NCBI RefSeq assembly: GCF_001613125.1
Contig: NZ_BDBT01000023.1
Span: forward strand, 53,886-117,885
DNA length: 64,000 bases
Direction of reading: 5' to 3'
DNA from: Nocardia shimofusensis NBRC 100134
GTDB taxonomy: Bacteria; Actinomycetota; Actinomycetes; Mycobacteriales; Mycobacteriaceae
Shown: positions 49,888 to 57,810 of the stretch, piece by piece
Position numbering within the stretch: position 1 is the first letter of the stretch
Layout: the number at the start of each line of letters is the position of its first letter
The notes under the pieces: model-generated
Databases searched by the model: none
What the model was told of the DNA's origin: nothing
What the model saw: the letters and a program-made list of their open reading frames with translations, nothing else
Position numbers and translations under genes: made by a program

Positions 49888-50329
49888 GACTGCGCTTTCG
49901 GGACGGGTGGGTGGTTTCGGGGTGAACCGGTGCTGACGGAACGGATCGACGCTCGGGACGGAAGGGATGGCGGTCGGGCGGTGCGCCGCGGCGCTGCCCG
50001 GGGAACCGGTCGTTGCTGTCGGGGTCGTGAAGGCGGCGAGACAAACCGTAGTCCCCGCTCGGGGGATGTGCCCGGTGACGCGCTGTGGATCCGTTCGCCC
50101 GCCGCTCGCGGTCGCGGGAACGTGTTCCGGTTCCGGCGCCGGCGGGCCGGTTGCCGCGATCGCCTGCGTATCGACCGGGGGAGGGGTTTCATGGAAGTGT
50201 TCGCGGTGCCCATTGTTATGGAATGGTGTCGATGGTACTGTCCAGACACATGTCCAGCTATCTGTCTCCACGGCGCGTCACGGGGATGCCCGGCGGGAAG
50301 AACCTGTTATCGAAATGGGGGTCCGTGCG
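49888..50329. other. 442-bp non-coding region with operator site B
   Basis: The gap separates the divergent disulfide-reductase-like gene and the CYP123-like gene. No credible protein is encoded; open frames there have atypical, biased composition. Apart from site B at 50232-50255 I see no repeat, riboswitch or tRNA. The distance of site B from the P450 start (75 bases) suggests a short leader. Confidence 0.6.
50232..50255 (-). promoter_or_regulatory. Operator site B: shared 15-mer plus TACCAT
   Basis: On the minus strand GGACATGTGTCTGGA (50255-50241) is identical to site A and is followed after CAG by TACCAT (50237-50232). It is 75 bases upstream of the CYP123-like start and upstream of the divergent reductase gene. 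The 19-base stretch on the plus strand facing the P450 gene begins ACTGTCCAGACACATGTCC, nearly the same as at the CYP51 side of site C. Confidence 0.6.
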
Positions 50330-51535
50330 ATGACCGCGGCGTCGGTGGAACCATTGACATTCGATCCGTACGACTACTCGTTCCACGAGAACCCGTACCC
50401 GATCTACGCCCGGCTGCGCGCCGAGGCGCCGCTGTACCACAATCCCGACCTGGACTTCTGGGCGTTGTCCCGGCACGCGGACGTCATGGCGGCCTTCCGT
50501 GACGCGGGCCGGTTCTCCAGCGCCAACGGGGTCTCGCTCGATCCCGCCGCGTGGGGTCCGCACGCGCATCGCACCATGTCGTTCCTGGCGATGGACGATC
50601 CGCGGCACATGCGCATGCGCAAGCTCGTCTACAAGGGCTTCACCCCGCGCCGCGTCGCCGAGATGGAGACGCGGATCAGGGAGATCACCCTGGAGTATCT
50701 CGGTCCCGCGCTCGAGCGCGGCAGTCTCGACTGGATCGACGACTTCGCGGGCAAGCTGCCGATGGACGTGATCTCGGAGCTGATGGGCGTGCCCGAGTCC
50801 GACCGCGCCGAGGTCCGGCGGCTGGCCGATCTGGTGGTGCACCGCGAGGACGGGGTGCTCGACGTGCCCGACGCGGCGATCGACGCCTCGCTTCGCCTGG
50901 TCGGCTACTACGCCGACATGGTGAAGGACCGGCGCGTGCAGCCCACCGACGATCTGACCTCGGCGCTGTTGGACGCCGAGATCGACGGCGACTCGCTGTC
51001 CGACGACGAGATCATCGGCTTCATGTTCCTGATGGTGGTCGCGGGCAACGAGACCACCACCAAACTGCTCGGCAACGCGGTGTACTGGGCGGGGCGCAAC
51101 CCGGCCGAGCTCGCCAAGGTCGTCGCCGATCCGGAGCGGGTGCCGGAGTGGGTGGAGGAGACGCTGCGCTACGACACCTCGAGTCAGATGGTGGCGCGCT
51201 GCCCGACGGTCGACATCGAGCTGCACGGCGGGGTCATCCCGGCCGGCTCGAAGGTGCTGCTGCTCATCGGCTCGGCCAACCGGGATTCGGCGGCCTTCGA
51301 CGACGCCGACTCCTACCGGCTGGACCGCACCGGCACCAGCGCCCTGGCCAGCTTCGGCGCGGGCGTGCACTTCTGCCTCGGTGCGCACTTGGCGCGCCTG
51401 GAGGCCAATGTCGCGCTGCGTGAGTTCCTCACGCGGGTGCGTGATTACGAGGTCGTGACCGAAGGCGTCGAGCGCGTGCACTCGACCAACGTGCGCGGCT
51501 TCGCCCATCTGCCGATCACCGTGGAGGTGCGCTGA
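50330..51535 (+). CDS. Cytochrome P450, CYP123-like
   Basis: A 401-residue soluble P450. Motifs: oxygen-activation helix MVVAGNETTTKLLGNAVYW, EETLRYDTSSQMVARC (ExxR), and the heme-binding loop ASFGAGVHFCLGAHLARLEA with the Cys ligand. From memory the protein resembles mycobacterial CYP123 closely, including the start DPYDYSFHENPYP and the end TNVRGFAHLPITVEVR. In M. tuberculosis CYP123 lies beside an SDR and ferredoxin in the CYP51 region, as here. The substrate is not established. ATG 50330 is used, with ATG 50315 also in frame. It begins a run of six contiguous genes, and SDR, ferredoxin and others follow. Confidence 0.92.
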   Translation: MTAASVEPLTFDPYDYSFHENPYPIYARLRAEAPLYHNPDLDFWALSRHADVMAAFRDAGRFSSANGVSLDPAAWGPHAHRTMSFLAMDDPRHMRMRKLVYKGFTPRRVAEMETRIREITLEYLGPALERGSLDWIDDFAGKLPMDVISELMGVPESDRAEVRRLADLVVHREDGVLDVPDAAIDASLRLVGYYADMVKDRRVQPTDDLTSALLDAEIDGDSLSDDEIIGFMFLMVVAGNETTTKLLGNAVYWAGRNPAELAKVVADPERVPEWVEETLRYDTSSQMVARCPTVDIELHGGVIPAGSKVLLLIGSANRDSAAFDDADSYRLDRTGTSALASFGAGVHFCLGAHLARLEANVALREFLTRVRDYEVVTEGVERVHSTNVRGFAHLPITVEVR

Positions 51536-52339
51536 ATGCCTCGTTTCGAACCCCATCCGACGATCCGCCCCGCGGTGATCGCGGGCGCGTCCTCGGGCAT
51601 CGGCGCGGCCACCGCGGTGGCACTGGCCCAGCTCGGTCACCCGGTGGCCCTGGGCGCGCGCCGGGTGGAGCTGTGTGAGGAGCTGGCCGAGAAGATCCGC
51701 GCCGACGGTGGCGCCGCCATCGCGCATCGCCTGGACGTGCTCGACAGCGACTCGGTCGAGGAGTTCGTGACCGCCGCCGAGGCCGCCCACGGCCCGACCG
51801 AGATGCTGGTCTCCGGGGCGGGCGACATCGAGTTCGGCCCGGTCGGCGAGATGCCCACCGAGGACTTCCTGAAGCAGGTGCAGGTGCATCTGGTGGGCGC
51901 GCACCGGATGGTGCACCGGGTGCTGCCGGGGATGCTGGAGCGGCAGCGCGGCGACATCGTGCTCATCAGTTCCGACTGCGCCGATCTCCCGCGCCCGCAG
52001 ACCGGCGCCTACAGCGCGGCCAAGGCAGGGGTCGAGGCGATGGTGACGCAGATGCGGATGGAGCTGGAGGGCACCGGCATCCGCGCCTCGCTGGTGCGGC
52101 CCGGACCGACCCAGACCGGCATGGGCCTGACCTCGCCCGCCGAACGGGTCGGACCGATGCTCGAGGCCTGGCAGAAGTGGGGCTTCGCCCGGCATCCGTA
52201 CTTCCTGCGCGCCTCGCAGCTGGCCGACGCGGTGGTCGCGGTGGTCAGTGCCCCGCGTGGCGCGCATCTGGTGCTGGTCGAGGTGCAGCCGGAGGCGCCG
52301 ATCGCGCCGCGTCCCGCCGCGACCGGGGACGCGCCGTGA
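51536..52339 (+). CDS. Short-chain dehydrogenase/reductase
   Basis: A 267-residue classical SDR: NAD(P)-binding VIAGASSGIGAATAVALAQL, VSGAGDIEFGPVGEMP (NAG-like), the catalytic Ser in DIVLISSDCADLP, and YSAAKAGVEAMV (Tyr and Lys of the active site). It begins directly after the P450 stop (TGAATG) and shares a GTGA overlap with the ferredoxin downstream. It likely oxidises a hydroxyl made by the P450 or reduces a ketone of the same substrate. Confidence 0.92.
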   Translation: MPRFEPHPTIRPAVIAGASSGIGAATAVALAQLGHPVALGARRVELCEELAEKIRADGGAAIAHRLDVLDSDSVEEFVTAAEAAHGPTEMLVSGAGDIEFGPVGEMPTEDFLKQVQVHLVGAHRMVHRVLPGMLERQRGDIVLISSDCADLPRPQTGAYSAAKAGVEAMVTQMRMELEGTGIRASLVRPGPTQTGMGLTSPAERVGPMLEAWQKWGFARHPYFLRASQLADAVVAVVSAPRGAHLVLVEVQPEAPIAPRPAATGDAP

Positions 52340-52560
52340 GGATCGTCGTCGACCTGGATCTGTGTCAGGGCCACGCCGCCTGCCAAGCCGAAGCGCCCGG
52401 CATCTTCTCCGTGCCCAAGCGCGGTCAGGTCGAGATCCTCGATCCCACGCCGGGGCCGGATCGGCGCGAGGAGGTCGCGAACGCGATCCGGTACTGCCCG
52501 ACCCAAGCCCTGTCGCTCGTCGAGGACGAGTCCGGCACCGGATCGAAAGGTGCGAAGTGA
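52336..52560 (+). CDS. 3Fe-4S-type ferredoxin (P450 partner)
   Basis: The 74-residue ferredoxin has CQGHAAC (Cys-x2-His-x2-Cys) and the final Cys in YCPTQAL, the pattern of mycobacterial P450-linked 3Fe-4S ferredoxins, where the fourth position is His instead of Cys. It should deliver electrons to P450s encoded in this locus. GTG start overlaps the SDR stop by 4 bases; the next gene starts on the last base of its stop codon (TGATG). Confidence 0.93.
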   Translation: MRIVVDLDLCQGHAACQAEAPGIFSVPKRGQVEILDPTPGPDRREEVANAIRYCPTQALSLVEDESGTGSKGAK

Positions 52561-53792
52561 TGGTCTTCCGGTCGTTGTCACGCGACACCCTGGCCGCGCT
52601 GGTGCCCGAACTGCTGCTGTGCGGGCACCTCATCGACCGCTGCGGCATGGCGTACACCATCGCCGCCTTCGGCCGGGAAGGCATGGCGGGCGTGGCGATC
52701 GAGGAATGGCAGACCGCCAGCCCGGTCTACACCCGCCGCATGCAGCGCGCGCTCGGCTTCGTCGGCGACGGCGTCGACACCATCTTCAAGGGCATGCAGC
52801 TCGAGATCGGCGCCCCTCCGCAGTTCATGGACTTCCGGTACCGGGTCCACGATCACGACCACGGGGAGTTCTGGCTCGACCACTGCGGTGCGCTGGCCGA
52901 CGTGGAGCCGATGGGGGAGGAGTTCGTCGTGGCGATGTGTCACGACATCGAGGACCCCACCTTCGACGCCACCGCGCTGGCGACCAACCCGCGCGCGCAG
53001 GTCCGCCCGATCCACCGTCCGCCCCGGGCCCCCGCCGATCGGAAACCGGTGTGCGCGTGGACGGTCACCATCGACGCCTCGCACGAGCCGCCCGCGATCC
53101 CGCCGAACTCCGATGTGTTGGCCGATTCCGCTGCCGCGCACGTCGTTCTGGACCCCATCGACCCGGACGACGTCGGTCAGGGCGACTACGCCGGTCCGCT
53201 GCTGAGCGATCTGCGCTTCGGCGACTTCTCCCATTCGGCGCTGGCGCGCATCGCGGGCGAGGTGTGCCTGCAACAGCACCTGCTGACCCTGGGTTTCCGC
53301 ATCGCGGTGCGCGCCAGAACCGGGGAGGACGAGGCGCGCGACATCGTGCGCAAGCAGTTCACCGGAATCGCGGGACTCACCGCGGAGCGACTGCGGCGTT
53401 GCCTGGGAGCCGGCGACGACGGCGCGGGCCTGGCCGCGGTCCTGTCGGTGCACCCGGCGCTGAATCCGGTGCCCTACACCGGTGTCGAGGTCTCCCGCGA
53501 CGGCGAGGGCGTGCGACTGCACATCCCCGCCGACAGCGGCGCCCGGACCGACGGCACCTGGCCGTCGATGCTCGACGTGGACCACCTCGCCCCGCTGAAC
53601 GCACTGGCCCGCGGCGTGAACCCGCGCTACGTCGCGAGCGCCGTCCAGGCGGCCGATGGTCTCACGGTCGATTTCACGCTGGCCGATCAGCCGTTCGCGG
53701 AGGCATCGGAGGTCGCTGTGACCCGCTTCAGCACCGGCGCCGACTTCGCCTTCGCCGACCGTGGGAAGCCGTTGCCGCTCACCGTGCTGTGA
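52560..53792 (+). CDS. Conserved hypothetical protein in the P450 operon
   Basis: No family is recognised with confidence. The 410-residue protein has an N-terminal helix-rich part (LSRDTLAALVPELLLCGHLI) and a region rich in acidic, His and aromatic residues (RVHDHDHGEFWLDHCGALAD, VVAMCHDIEDPTFDATALA) that could hold a metal or flavin. Cys, His and Asp clusters there suggest a catalytic or metal role. The C-terminal half has alternating beta segments without a known motif. It is translationally coupled to the ferredoxin, so a role in P450 electron transfer or substrate processing is inferred only from position. Confidence 0.8.
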   Translation: MVFRSLSRDTLAALVPELLLCGHLIDRCGMAYTIAAFGREGMAGVAIEEWQTASPVYTRRMQRALGFVGDGVDTIFKGMQLEIGAPPQFMDFRYRVHDHDHGEFWLDHCGALADVEPMGEEFVVAMCHDIEDPTFDATALATNPRAQVRPIHRPPRAPADRKPVCAWTVTIDASHEPPAIPPNSDVLADSAAAHVVLDPIDPDDVGQGDYAGPLLSDLRFGDFSHSALARIAGEVCLQQHLLTLGFRIAVRARTGEDEARDIVRKQFTGIAGLTAERLRRCLGAGDDGAGLAAVLSVHPALNPVPYTGVEVSRDGEGVRLHIPADSGARTDGTWPSMLDVDHLAPLNALARGVNPRYVASAVQAADGLTVDFTLADQPFAEASEVAVTRFSTGADFAFADRGKPLPLTVL

Positions 53793-53820
53793 GGCGGCAG
53801 GTGTTCGGACAGCGAGGCGA

Positions 53821-54930
53821 ATGACGATGACAGACAACAGAATCCGCGTCATCCAGTGGGCCACCGGGGGAGTCGGGCAGGCCGCCGTCGAGGGCGTGCT
53901 CGACCACCCCGGCCTCGATCTGGTCGGCGTATGGGTGCACAGCGAGGACAAGGACGGCGTCGACGCCGGTGCGCTGATCGGGCGCGCCGACACCGGGATA
54001 CGCGCGACCACCGATGTGGCGGCGCTGCTGGCCCTGCCCGCCGACTGCGTGATCTACAGTCCGCTCCGAGCCGACACCGCGGTCATGCGGGCGATCCTGG
54101 CATCGGGCAAGAACATGGTCACCCCGCTCGGCTGGTTCCATCCGCCCGGCGCGCAGCGCGAGAAGTTCGACGCGGTGTGCCGGGACGCCGGAGTCAGCCT
54201 GCACGGCACCGGCATCCACCCCGGCGGCATGACCGACAAACTGCCGATCGTGCTCTCGGCCTTCTCCGGCTCGATCACCGAGGTGCACGCGCACGAGTTC
54301 TCCGACATCCGCACCTACGGCGCACCGGAGGTCGTGCGCGACTGGATGCGCTTCGGCGCCACGCCGGAGGAGGCGACCGGCGGATTCATGGCGGGCATGC
54401 TCGCCGGCGGCTACGGGCAGTCGGTGCGGCTGGTCGGCGAGATGCTCGGCATCGATCTCGACGACGACCTGCGCACCGTGCACGAGGTCGCCGTCGCCAC
54501 CGCTCCCATCGATTCCCCGATCGGTCCCATCCAGCCGGGCCGGGTGGCCGCGCAGCGCATCCGGTGGCAGGGCACCGTCGACGGGAACCCGGTGGTGACC
54601 GTCGGGGTGAACTGGCTGATGGGCGAGAAGAACCTCGAGCCGGCCTGGGAGTTCGGCCCCGCAGGCGAGCGCTACGACATCCGCATCGTCGGCGACCCAG
54701 GCGCGCACGCGGTGATCACCGGCATGCATGCCGAGAAGCCACGCCTGTCCGCGGAGAACACCACCGCGCTGACCCGCCACCCCGGCATCGTGGCCACCGC
54801 CGTGCACTGCGTGAACTCGGTGCCCGCGGTGGTCGCGGCGGAACCGGGCGTGCGCACCTATCGCGACCTACCCCTGCTGGGCGGATTCGCGCACCCCGGC
54901 ATCGCTACACACTCCAGGAGGCAGATTTGA
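53821..54930 (+). CDS. Dihydrodipicolinate reductase-like NAD(P)-dependent dehydrogenase
   Basis: A 369-residue Rossmann protein starting RVIQWATGGVGQAAVEGVLD (nucleotide-binding GxxGxxG), with YSPLRADTAVMRAILASGKN and HGTGIHPGGMTDKLPIVLSA. This matches DapB N-terminal and amine-dehydrogenase-like groups found in actinobacterial steroid- or lipid-linked clusters; it is not expected to work in lysine synthesis here. ATG 53821 follows 28 bases after the previous stop. Its stop overlaps the TTG of the CYP125-like gene, so the genes form one operon. Confidence 0.88.
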   Translation: MTMTDNRIRVIQWATGGVGQAAVEGVLDHPGLDLVGVWVHSEDKDGVDAGALIGRADTGIRATTDVAALLALPADCVIYSPLRADTAVMRAILASGKNMVTPLGWFHPPGAQREKFDAVCRDAGVSLHGTGIHPGGMTDKLPIVLSAFSGSITEVHAHEFSDIRTYGAPEVVRDWMRFGATPEEATGGFMAGMLAGGYGQSVRLVGEMLGIDLDDDLRTVHEVAVATAPIDSPIGPIQPGRVAAQRIRWQGTVDGNPVVTVGVNWLMGEKNLEPAWEFGPAGERYDIRIVGDPGAHAVITGMHAEKPRLSAENTTALTRHPGIVATAVHCVNSVPAVVAAEPGVRTYRDLPLLGGFAHPGIATHSRRQI

Positions 54931-56168
54931 GCGAGGACGAGATGAACTCACCGTCGTTGCCCGTGGGTTTCGACTTCACCGACCCGGCGCTCTGGGCCGA
55001 CCGCAGGCCGGTGGAGGAGTTCGCCCTGCTGCGCCGCACCGCGCCGGTGTGGTGGAACGCCCAATCCGACGAGGACTCCGGCGGATTCCACGACGGCGGC
55101 TACTGGGTGGTCAGCAAACTCGACGACATCAAGGAGATCTCGCGTAACCCCGAGGTCTTCTCCTCCCAGCTCAAGGGCTCGATCATCCGGCTGCCGGGCG
55201 ACATCACCCCCGCGCAGATGAACGAGACCGGCGCGCTGCTGCTGAACATGGACCCGCCCAAGCACTCCAAGATCCGCCGCATCATCTCCAAGGGCTTCAC
55301 CCCGCGCGCGGTCGAGAGCCTGCGCGCGGCGCTCACCGAACGCGCCGAGCGGATCGTGCACGAGGCGAAGAAGGAGGGCAGCGGCGACTTCGTCGAGCAG
55401 GTCGCCTGCGAGTTGCCGTTGCAGGCGATCGCGGAACTGCTCGGCGTCCCGCAGGAGGACCGGCGCAAGGTCTTCGACTGGTCGAACCAGATGCTCAATT
55501 ACGACGACCCGGAATTCGGCGATCCGGCCATGGCCTCGGCCGAAGTCCTCGGCTACGCCTGGAACATGGCCGAGCAGCGCCGGACCTGTCCCGCCGACGA
55601 CATCGTCACCGAGCTCATCCAGGCCGACATCGACGGCGAGGCACTGGCATCCGACGAGTTCGGTTTCTTCGTGATCCTGCTGTCGGTGGCGGGCAACGAG
55701 ACCACCCGCAACGCCATCACCCACGGCATGAAGGCCTTCGTGGACCATCCCGACCAGTGGGAGAGGTTCAAGGCCGAGCGTCCGCGCACCGCGCCCGACG
55801 AGATCGTGCGCTGGGCGACGCCGGTGACGGTCTTCCAACGGACCGCCACCCGGGACGTGGAACTGGGCGGGCAACTGATCGAGAAAGGCCAGCGGGTCGG
55901 ATTGTTCTACGGCTCGGCCAATTTCGACGAGGACGGCTTCGACGAACCGTTCGCCTTCGACATCGGCCGCAACCCCAATCCGCACGTCGGCTTCGGCGGT
56001 ACCGGCACGCATTACTGCGTCGGCGCCAACCTGGCCCGGCTCGAGATCGACCTGATGTTCAACGCGATCGCCGACGCCATGCCGAACCTGCGCCAGCTGT
56101 CCGAGCCGGTCCGGTTGGCCAACGGCTGGATCAACGGCATCAAGAGTTGGCAGGTCGCCTACGGGTAG
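54927..56168 (+). CDS. Cytochrome P450, CYP125-like (sterol side-chain oxidase family)
   Basis: A 413-residue P450 with NMDPPKHSKIRRIISKGFTP, I-helix LLSVAGNETTRNAITHGMKA, ExxR in PDEIVRWATPVTVFQRTA, and heme loop VGFGGTGTHYCVGANLARLE. From memory it is close to mycobacterial CYP125, the cholesterol C26-hydroxylase, including the start GFDFTDPALWADRRPVEEFA. Nocardia usually have several CYP125-like genes, so the substrate is not fixed. The TTG at 54927 has a perfect AGGAGG 5 bases upstream and overlaps the preceding stop. It faces CYP51 tail to tail. Confidence 0.92.
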   Translation: MSEDEMNSPSLPVGFDFTDPALWADRRPVEEFALLRRTAPVWWNAQSDEDSGGFHDGGYWVVSKLDDIKEISRNPEVFSSQLKGSIIRLPGDITPAQMNETGALLLNMDPPKHSKIRRIISKGFTPRAVESLRAALTERAERIVHEAKKEGSGDFVEQVACELPLQAIAELLGVPQEDRRKVFDWSNQMLNYDDPEFGDPAMASAEVLGYAWNMAEQRRTCPADDIVTELIQADIDGEALASDEFGFFVILLSVAGNETTRNAITHGMKAFVDHPDQWERFKAERPRTAPDEIVRWATPVTVFQRTATRDVELGGQLIEKGQRVGLFYGSANFDEDGFDEPFAFDIGRNPNPHVGFGGTGTHYCVGANLARLEIDLMFNAIADAMPNLRQLSEPVRLANGWINGIKSWQVAYG

Positions 56169-56170
56169 AG

Positions 56171-56214
56171 CAGTCCGGTGGTGTGCCGGTCGGTCCAGGC
56201 GCGCCACCGGACTG
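56171..56214. terminator. Inverted repeat between convergent CYP125-like and CYP51 genes
   Basis: CAGTCCGGTGG at 56171-56181 and CCACCGGACTG at 56204-56214 form a perfect 11-bp inverted repeat with a 22-base loop, 3 bases past the stop of the upstream P450. Position fits a shared terminator. Confidence 0.55.
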
Positions 56215-56321
56215 TCCGCGTCGTCACCGGGACGGAAGCTCCCAGCACCGGCTCCGCGGCGGTCGTCGATCGGGGCGGACACCTCTGCCGAGTTCCCCCC
56301 GATCGACCACGGCCCAGGCCC

Positions 56322-57680
56322 TCAGGCGGTCTCGGTGCGGCGGCGGTAGCGAACCCGGCACGGCTGCTGCAACTGCACGACCATCTTGGAGTGGTCGTTG
56401 CGGTAGCTCTCCGACGGCTGCGCCATCTCGAACTCCCAGTCCCGCAACAGGATCGAGAAGATCGCCTTGAGCTGCATGAGCGCGAACGCCGCGCCGACGC
56501 AGCGGTGCCTGCCCGCGCCGAACGGGATCCAGGTCCAGCGGTTGACCAGATCGGCCTGGTTGGGGTCGATGTAGCGGCCCGGATCGAAGGCGTCCGGATC
56601 CGGGAAGTCCTCGGGCAGCCGGTTGGAGATCGCCGGCGTCGCGGCCACGTGGTCGCCCTTGGTGATGTGATGCCCGCACACCTCGAAATCGCCCTGCGCG
56701 ACGCGCATCAGGATGATCAGCGGCGGATGCAGCCGCAGGGTTTCCTTGAGCGTCGCCTCCAGCAACGGGATCTGGCGCAGCGCGTGGAAGCTCACGTCCT
56801 GGCCGTCGGTGTAGATCTCGTCGAGTTCGGCGGTGACCCGGCTCAGCAGCTCGGGGTGGCGCAGCAGTTCGATGACCGTCCATGCCGCGGTGCCCGAGGT
56901 GGTGTGGTGGCCGGCGAACATCATCGAGATGAAGATGCCGGTGATCTCGCTGGCCGAGAATCGCGCACCGCCGTCGTCGCCGGGCACCGAGACCAGCACA
57001 TCGAGCAGGTCGCGGTCGGCTTTGTCGGTGGGCGGGTTGGCGGCGCGCTGGTCCATGATCTGCTGCACCAGCTCGACCAGGGCGGCGCGCGCTTCGTCGC
57101 GTTTGCGGAAGCTCTCGATCGGAGCGTAGGGATCGACGTAGGCCAGCGCGTCGGTGCCCTGCTCGAGCTCGTGATAGAGCCTGGCGAACCGCTCGTCGAG
57201 CTCGTTGCGGAACTTCACGCCGATCAGGCACGCCGAGGAGGTGTAGATGGTGAGCTCGGCGAAGAACTCGAGCAGGTCGATCTCGCCCTCGTCGCCCCAG
57301 GTCGCCAGCATGCGTTCGACCTCGGCGGAGATGGTGCTCGCGTGCCCGCGCATCTGCTCCGCGCGCAGGGCCGAATTGTGCAGCATCTCCTTGCGGCGTT
57401 CCGGACTGGCGTCGAACACCACGCCGTCGCCGAAGATCGGCTTCATGAACGGGTAGGCCGCGGCCTGATCCATGTCCTCGTCTCCCGCGCGGAAGAAGAA
57501 CTCGTTGGCCTCGGCGCCGCTGAGCAGGATGACCTGCTTGCCCGCCAGCTCGAACGCGCCGACATCGCCGCACTCGGCCCGCACGCGCCGCATCAGGGCG
57601 ATCGGGTCGGTGCGGAACTCCTCGAGGTGCCCGTGTTCGTGCTCCCCGCCGGAGACTCGCTGTGGTTTCACCAGAGTCAT
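56322..57680 (-). CDS. cyp51: Sterol 14-alpha-demethylase CYP51
   Basis: CYP51 removes the 14-alpha methyl of sterols in three oxidations. The 452-residue protein carries the B-prime/C helix region YPFMKPIFGDGVVFDASPER, the I-helix MMFAGHHTTSGTAAWTVIE, ExxR in LKETLRLHPPLIILMR, and heme loop IPFGAGRHRCVGAAFALMQ. These stretches match M. tuberculosis CYP51 almost word for word in memory, including HGHLEEFRTDPI. ATG 57680 follows GGAAGGAATTCCG; the ATG 15 bases upstream is less likely. No complete sterol synthesis set is visible, so the natural substrate is open. It is divergent from the mce gene and shares operator site C. Confidence 0.96.
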   Translation of the reverse strand: MTLVKPQRVSGGEHEHGHLEEFRTDPIALMRRVRAECGDVGAFELAGKQVILLSGAEANEFFFRAGDEDMDQAAAYPFMKPIFGDGVVFDASPERRKEMLHNSALRAEQMRGHASTISAEVERMLATWGDEGEIDLLEFFAELTIYTSSACLIGVKFRNELDERFARLYHELEQGTDALAYVDPYAPIESFRKRDEARAALVELVQQIMDQRAANPPTDKADRDLLDVLVSVPGDDGGARFSASEITGIFISMMFAGHHTTSGTAAWTVIELLRHPELLSRVTAELDEIYTDGQDVSFHALRQIPLLEATLKETLRLHPPLIILMRVAQGDFEVCGHHITKGDHVAATPAISNRLPEDFPDPDAFDPGRYIDPNQADLVNRWTWIPFGAGRHRCVGAAFALMQLKAIFSILLRDWEFEMAQPSESYRNDHSKMVVQLQQPCRVRYRRRTETA

Positions 57681-57719
57681 CGGAATTCCTTCCACAGATA
57701 CCTGTCCAATTCACATGAT

Positions 57720-57743
57720 GGACACGTGTCTGGACAGTACTAT
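57720..57743 (+). promoter_or_regulatory. Operator site C: shared 15-mer plus TACTAT
   Basis: GGACACGTGTCTGGA at 57720-57734, then CAG, then TACTAT at 57738-57743, as in site A with one base changed. The central GACACGTGTC is a perfect 10-bp palindrome. It lies between the divergent CYP51 (start 57680) and mce (start 57811) genes and could serve both. Confidence 0.65.
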
Positions 57744-57810
57744 GACCAACGGGAACCGGGCAAGACAGTCGCGGTAGACCGCGTACCGGCGCCCTCGCGA
57801 GAGGTGAACA

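Noticed and set aside
50258..52684. Minus-strand open frame across CYP123, SDR and ferredoxin
   Set aside because: The plus-strand genes have complete catalytic motifs, and the antisense text is low-complexity with His and Gln bias.
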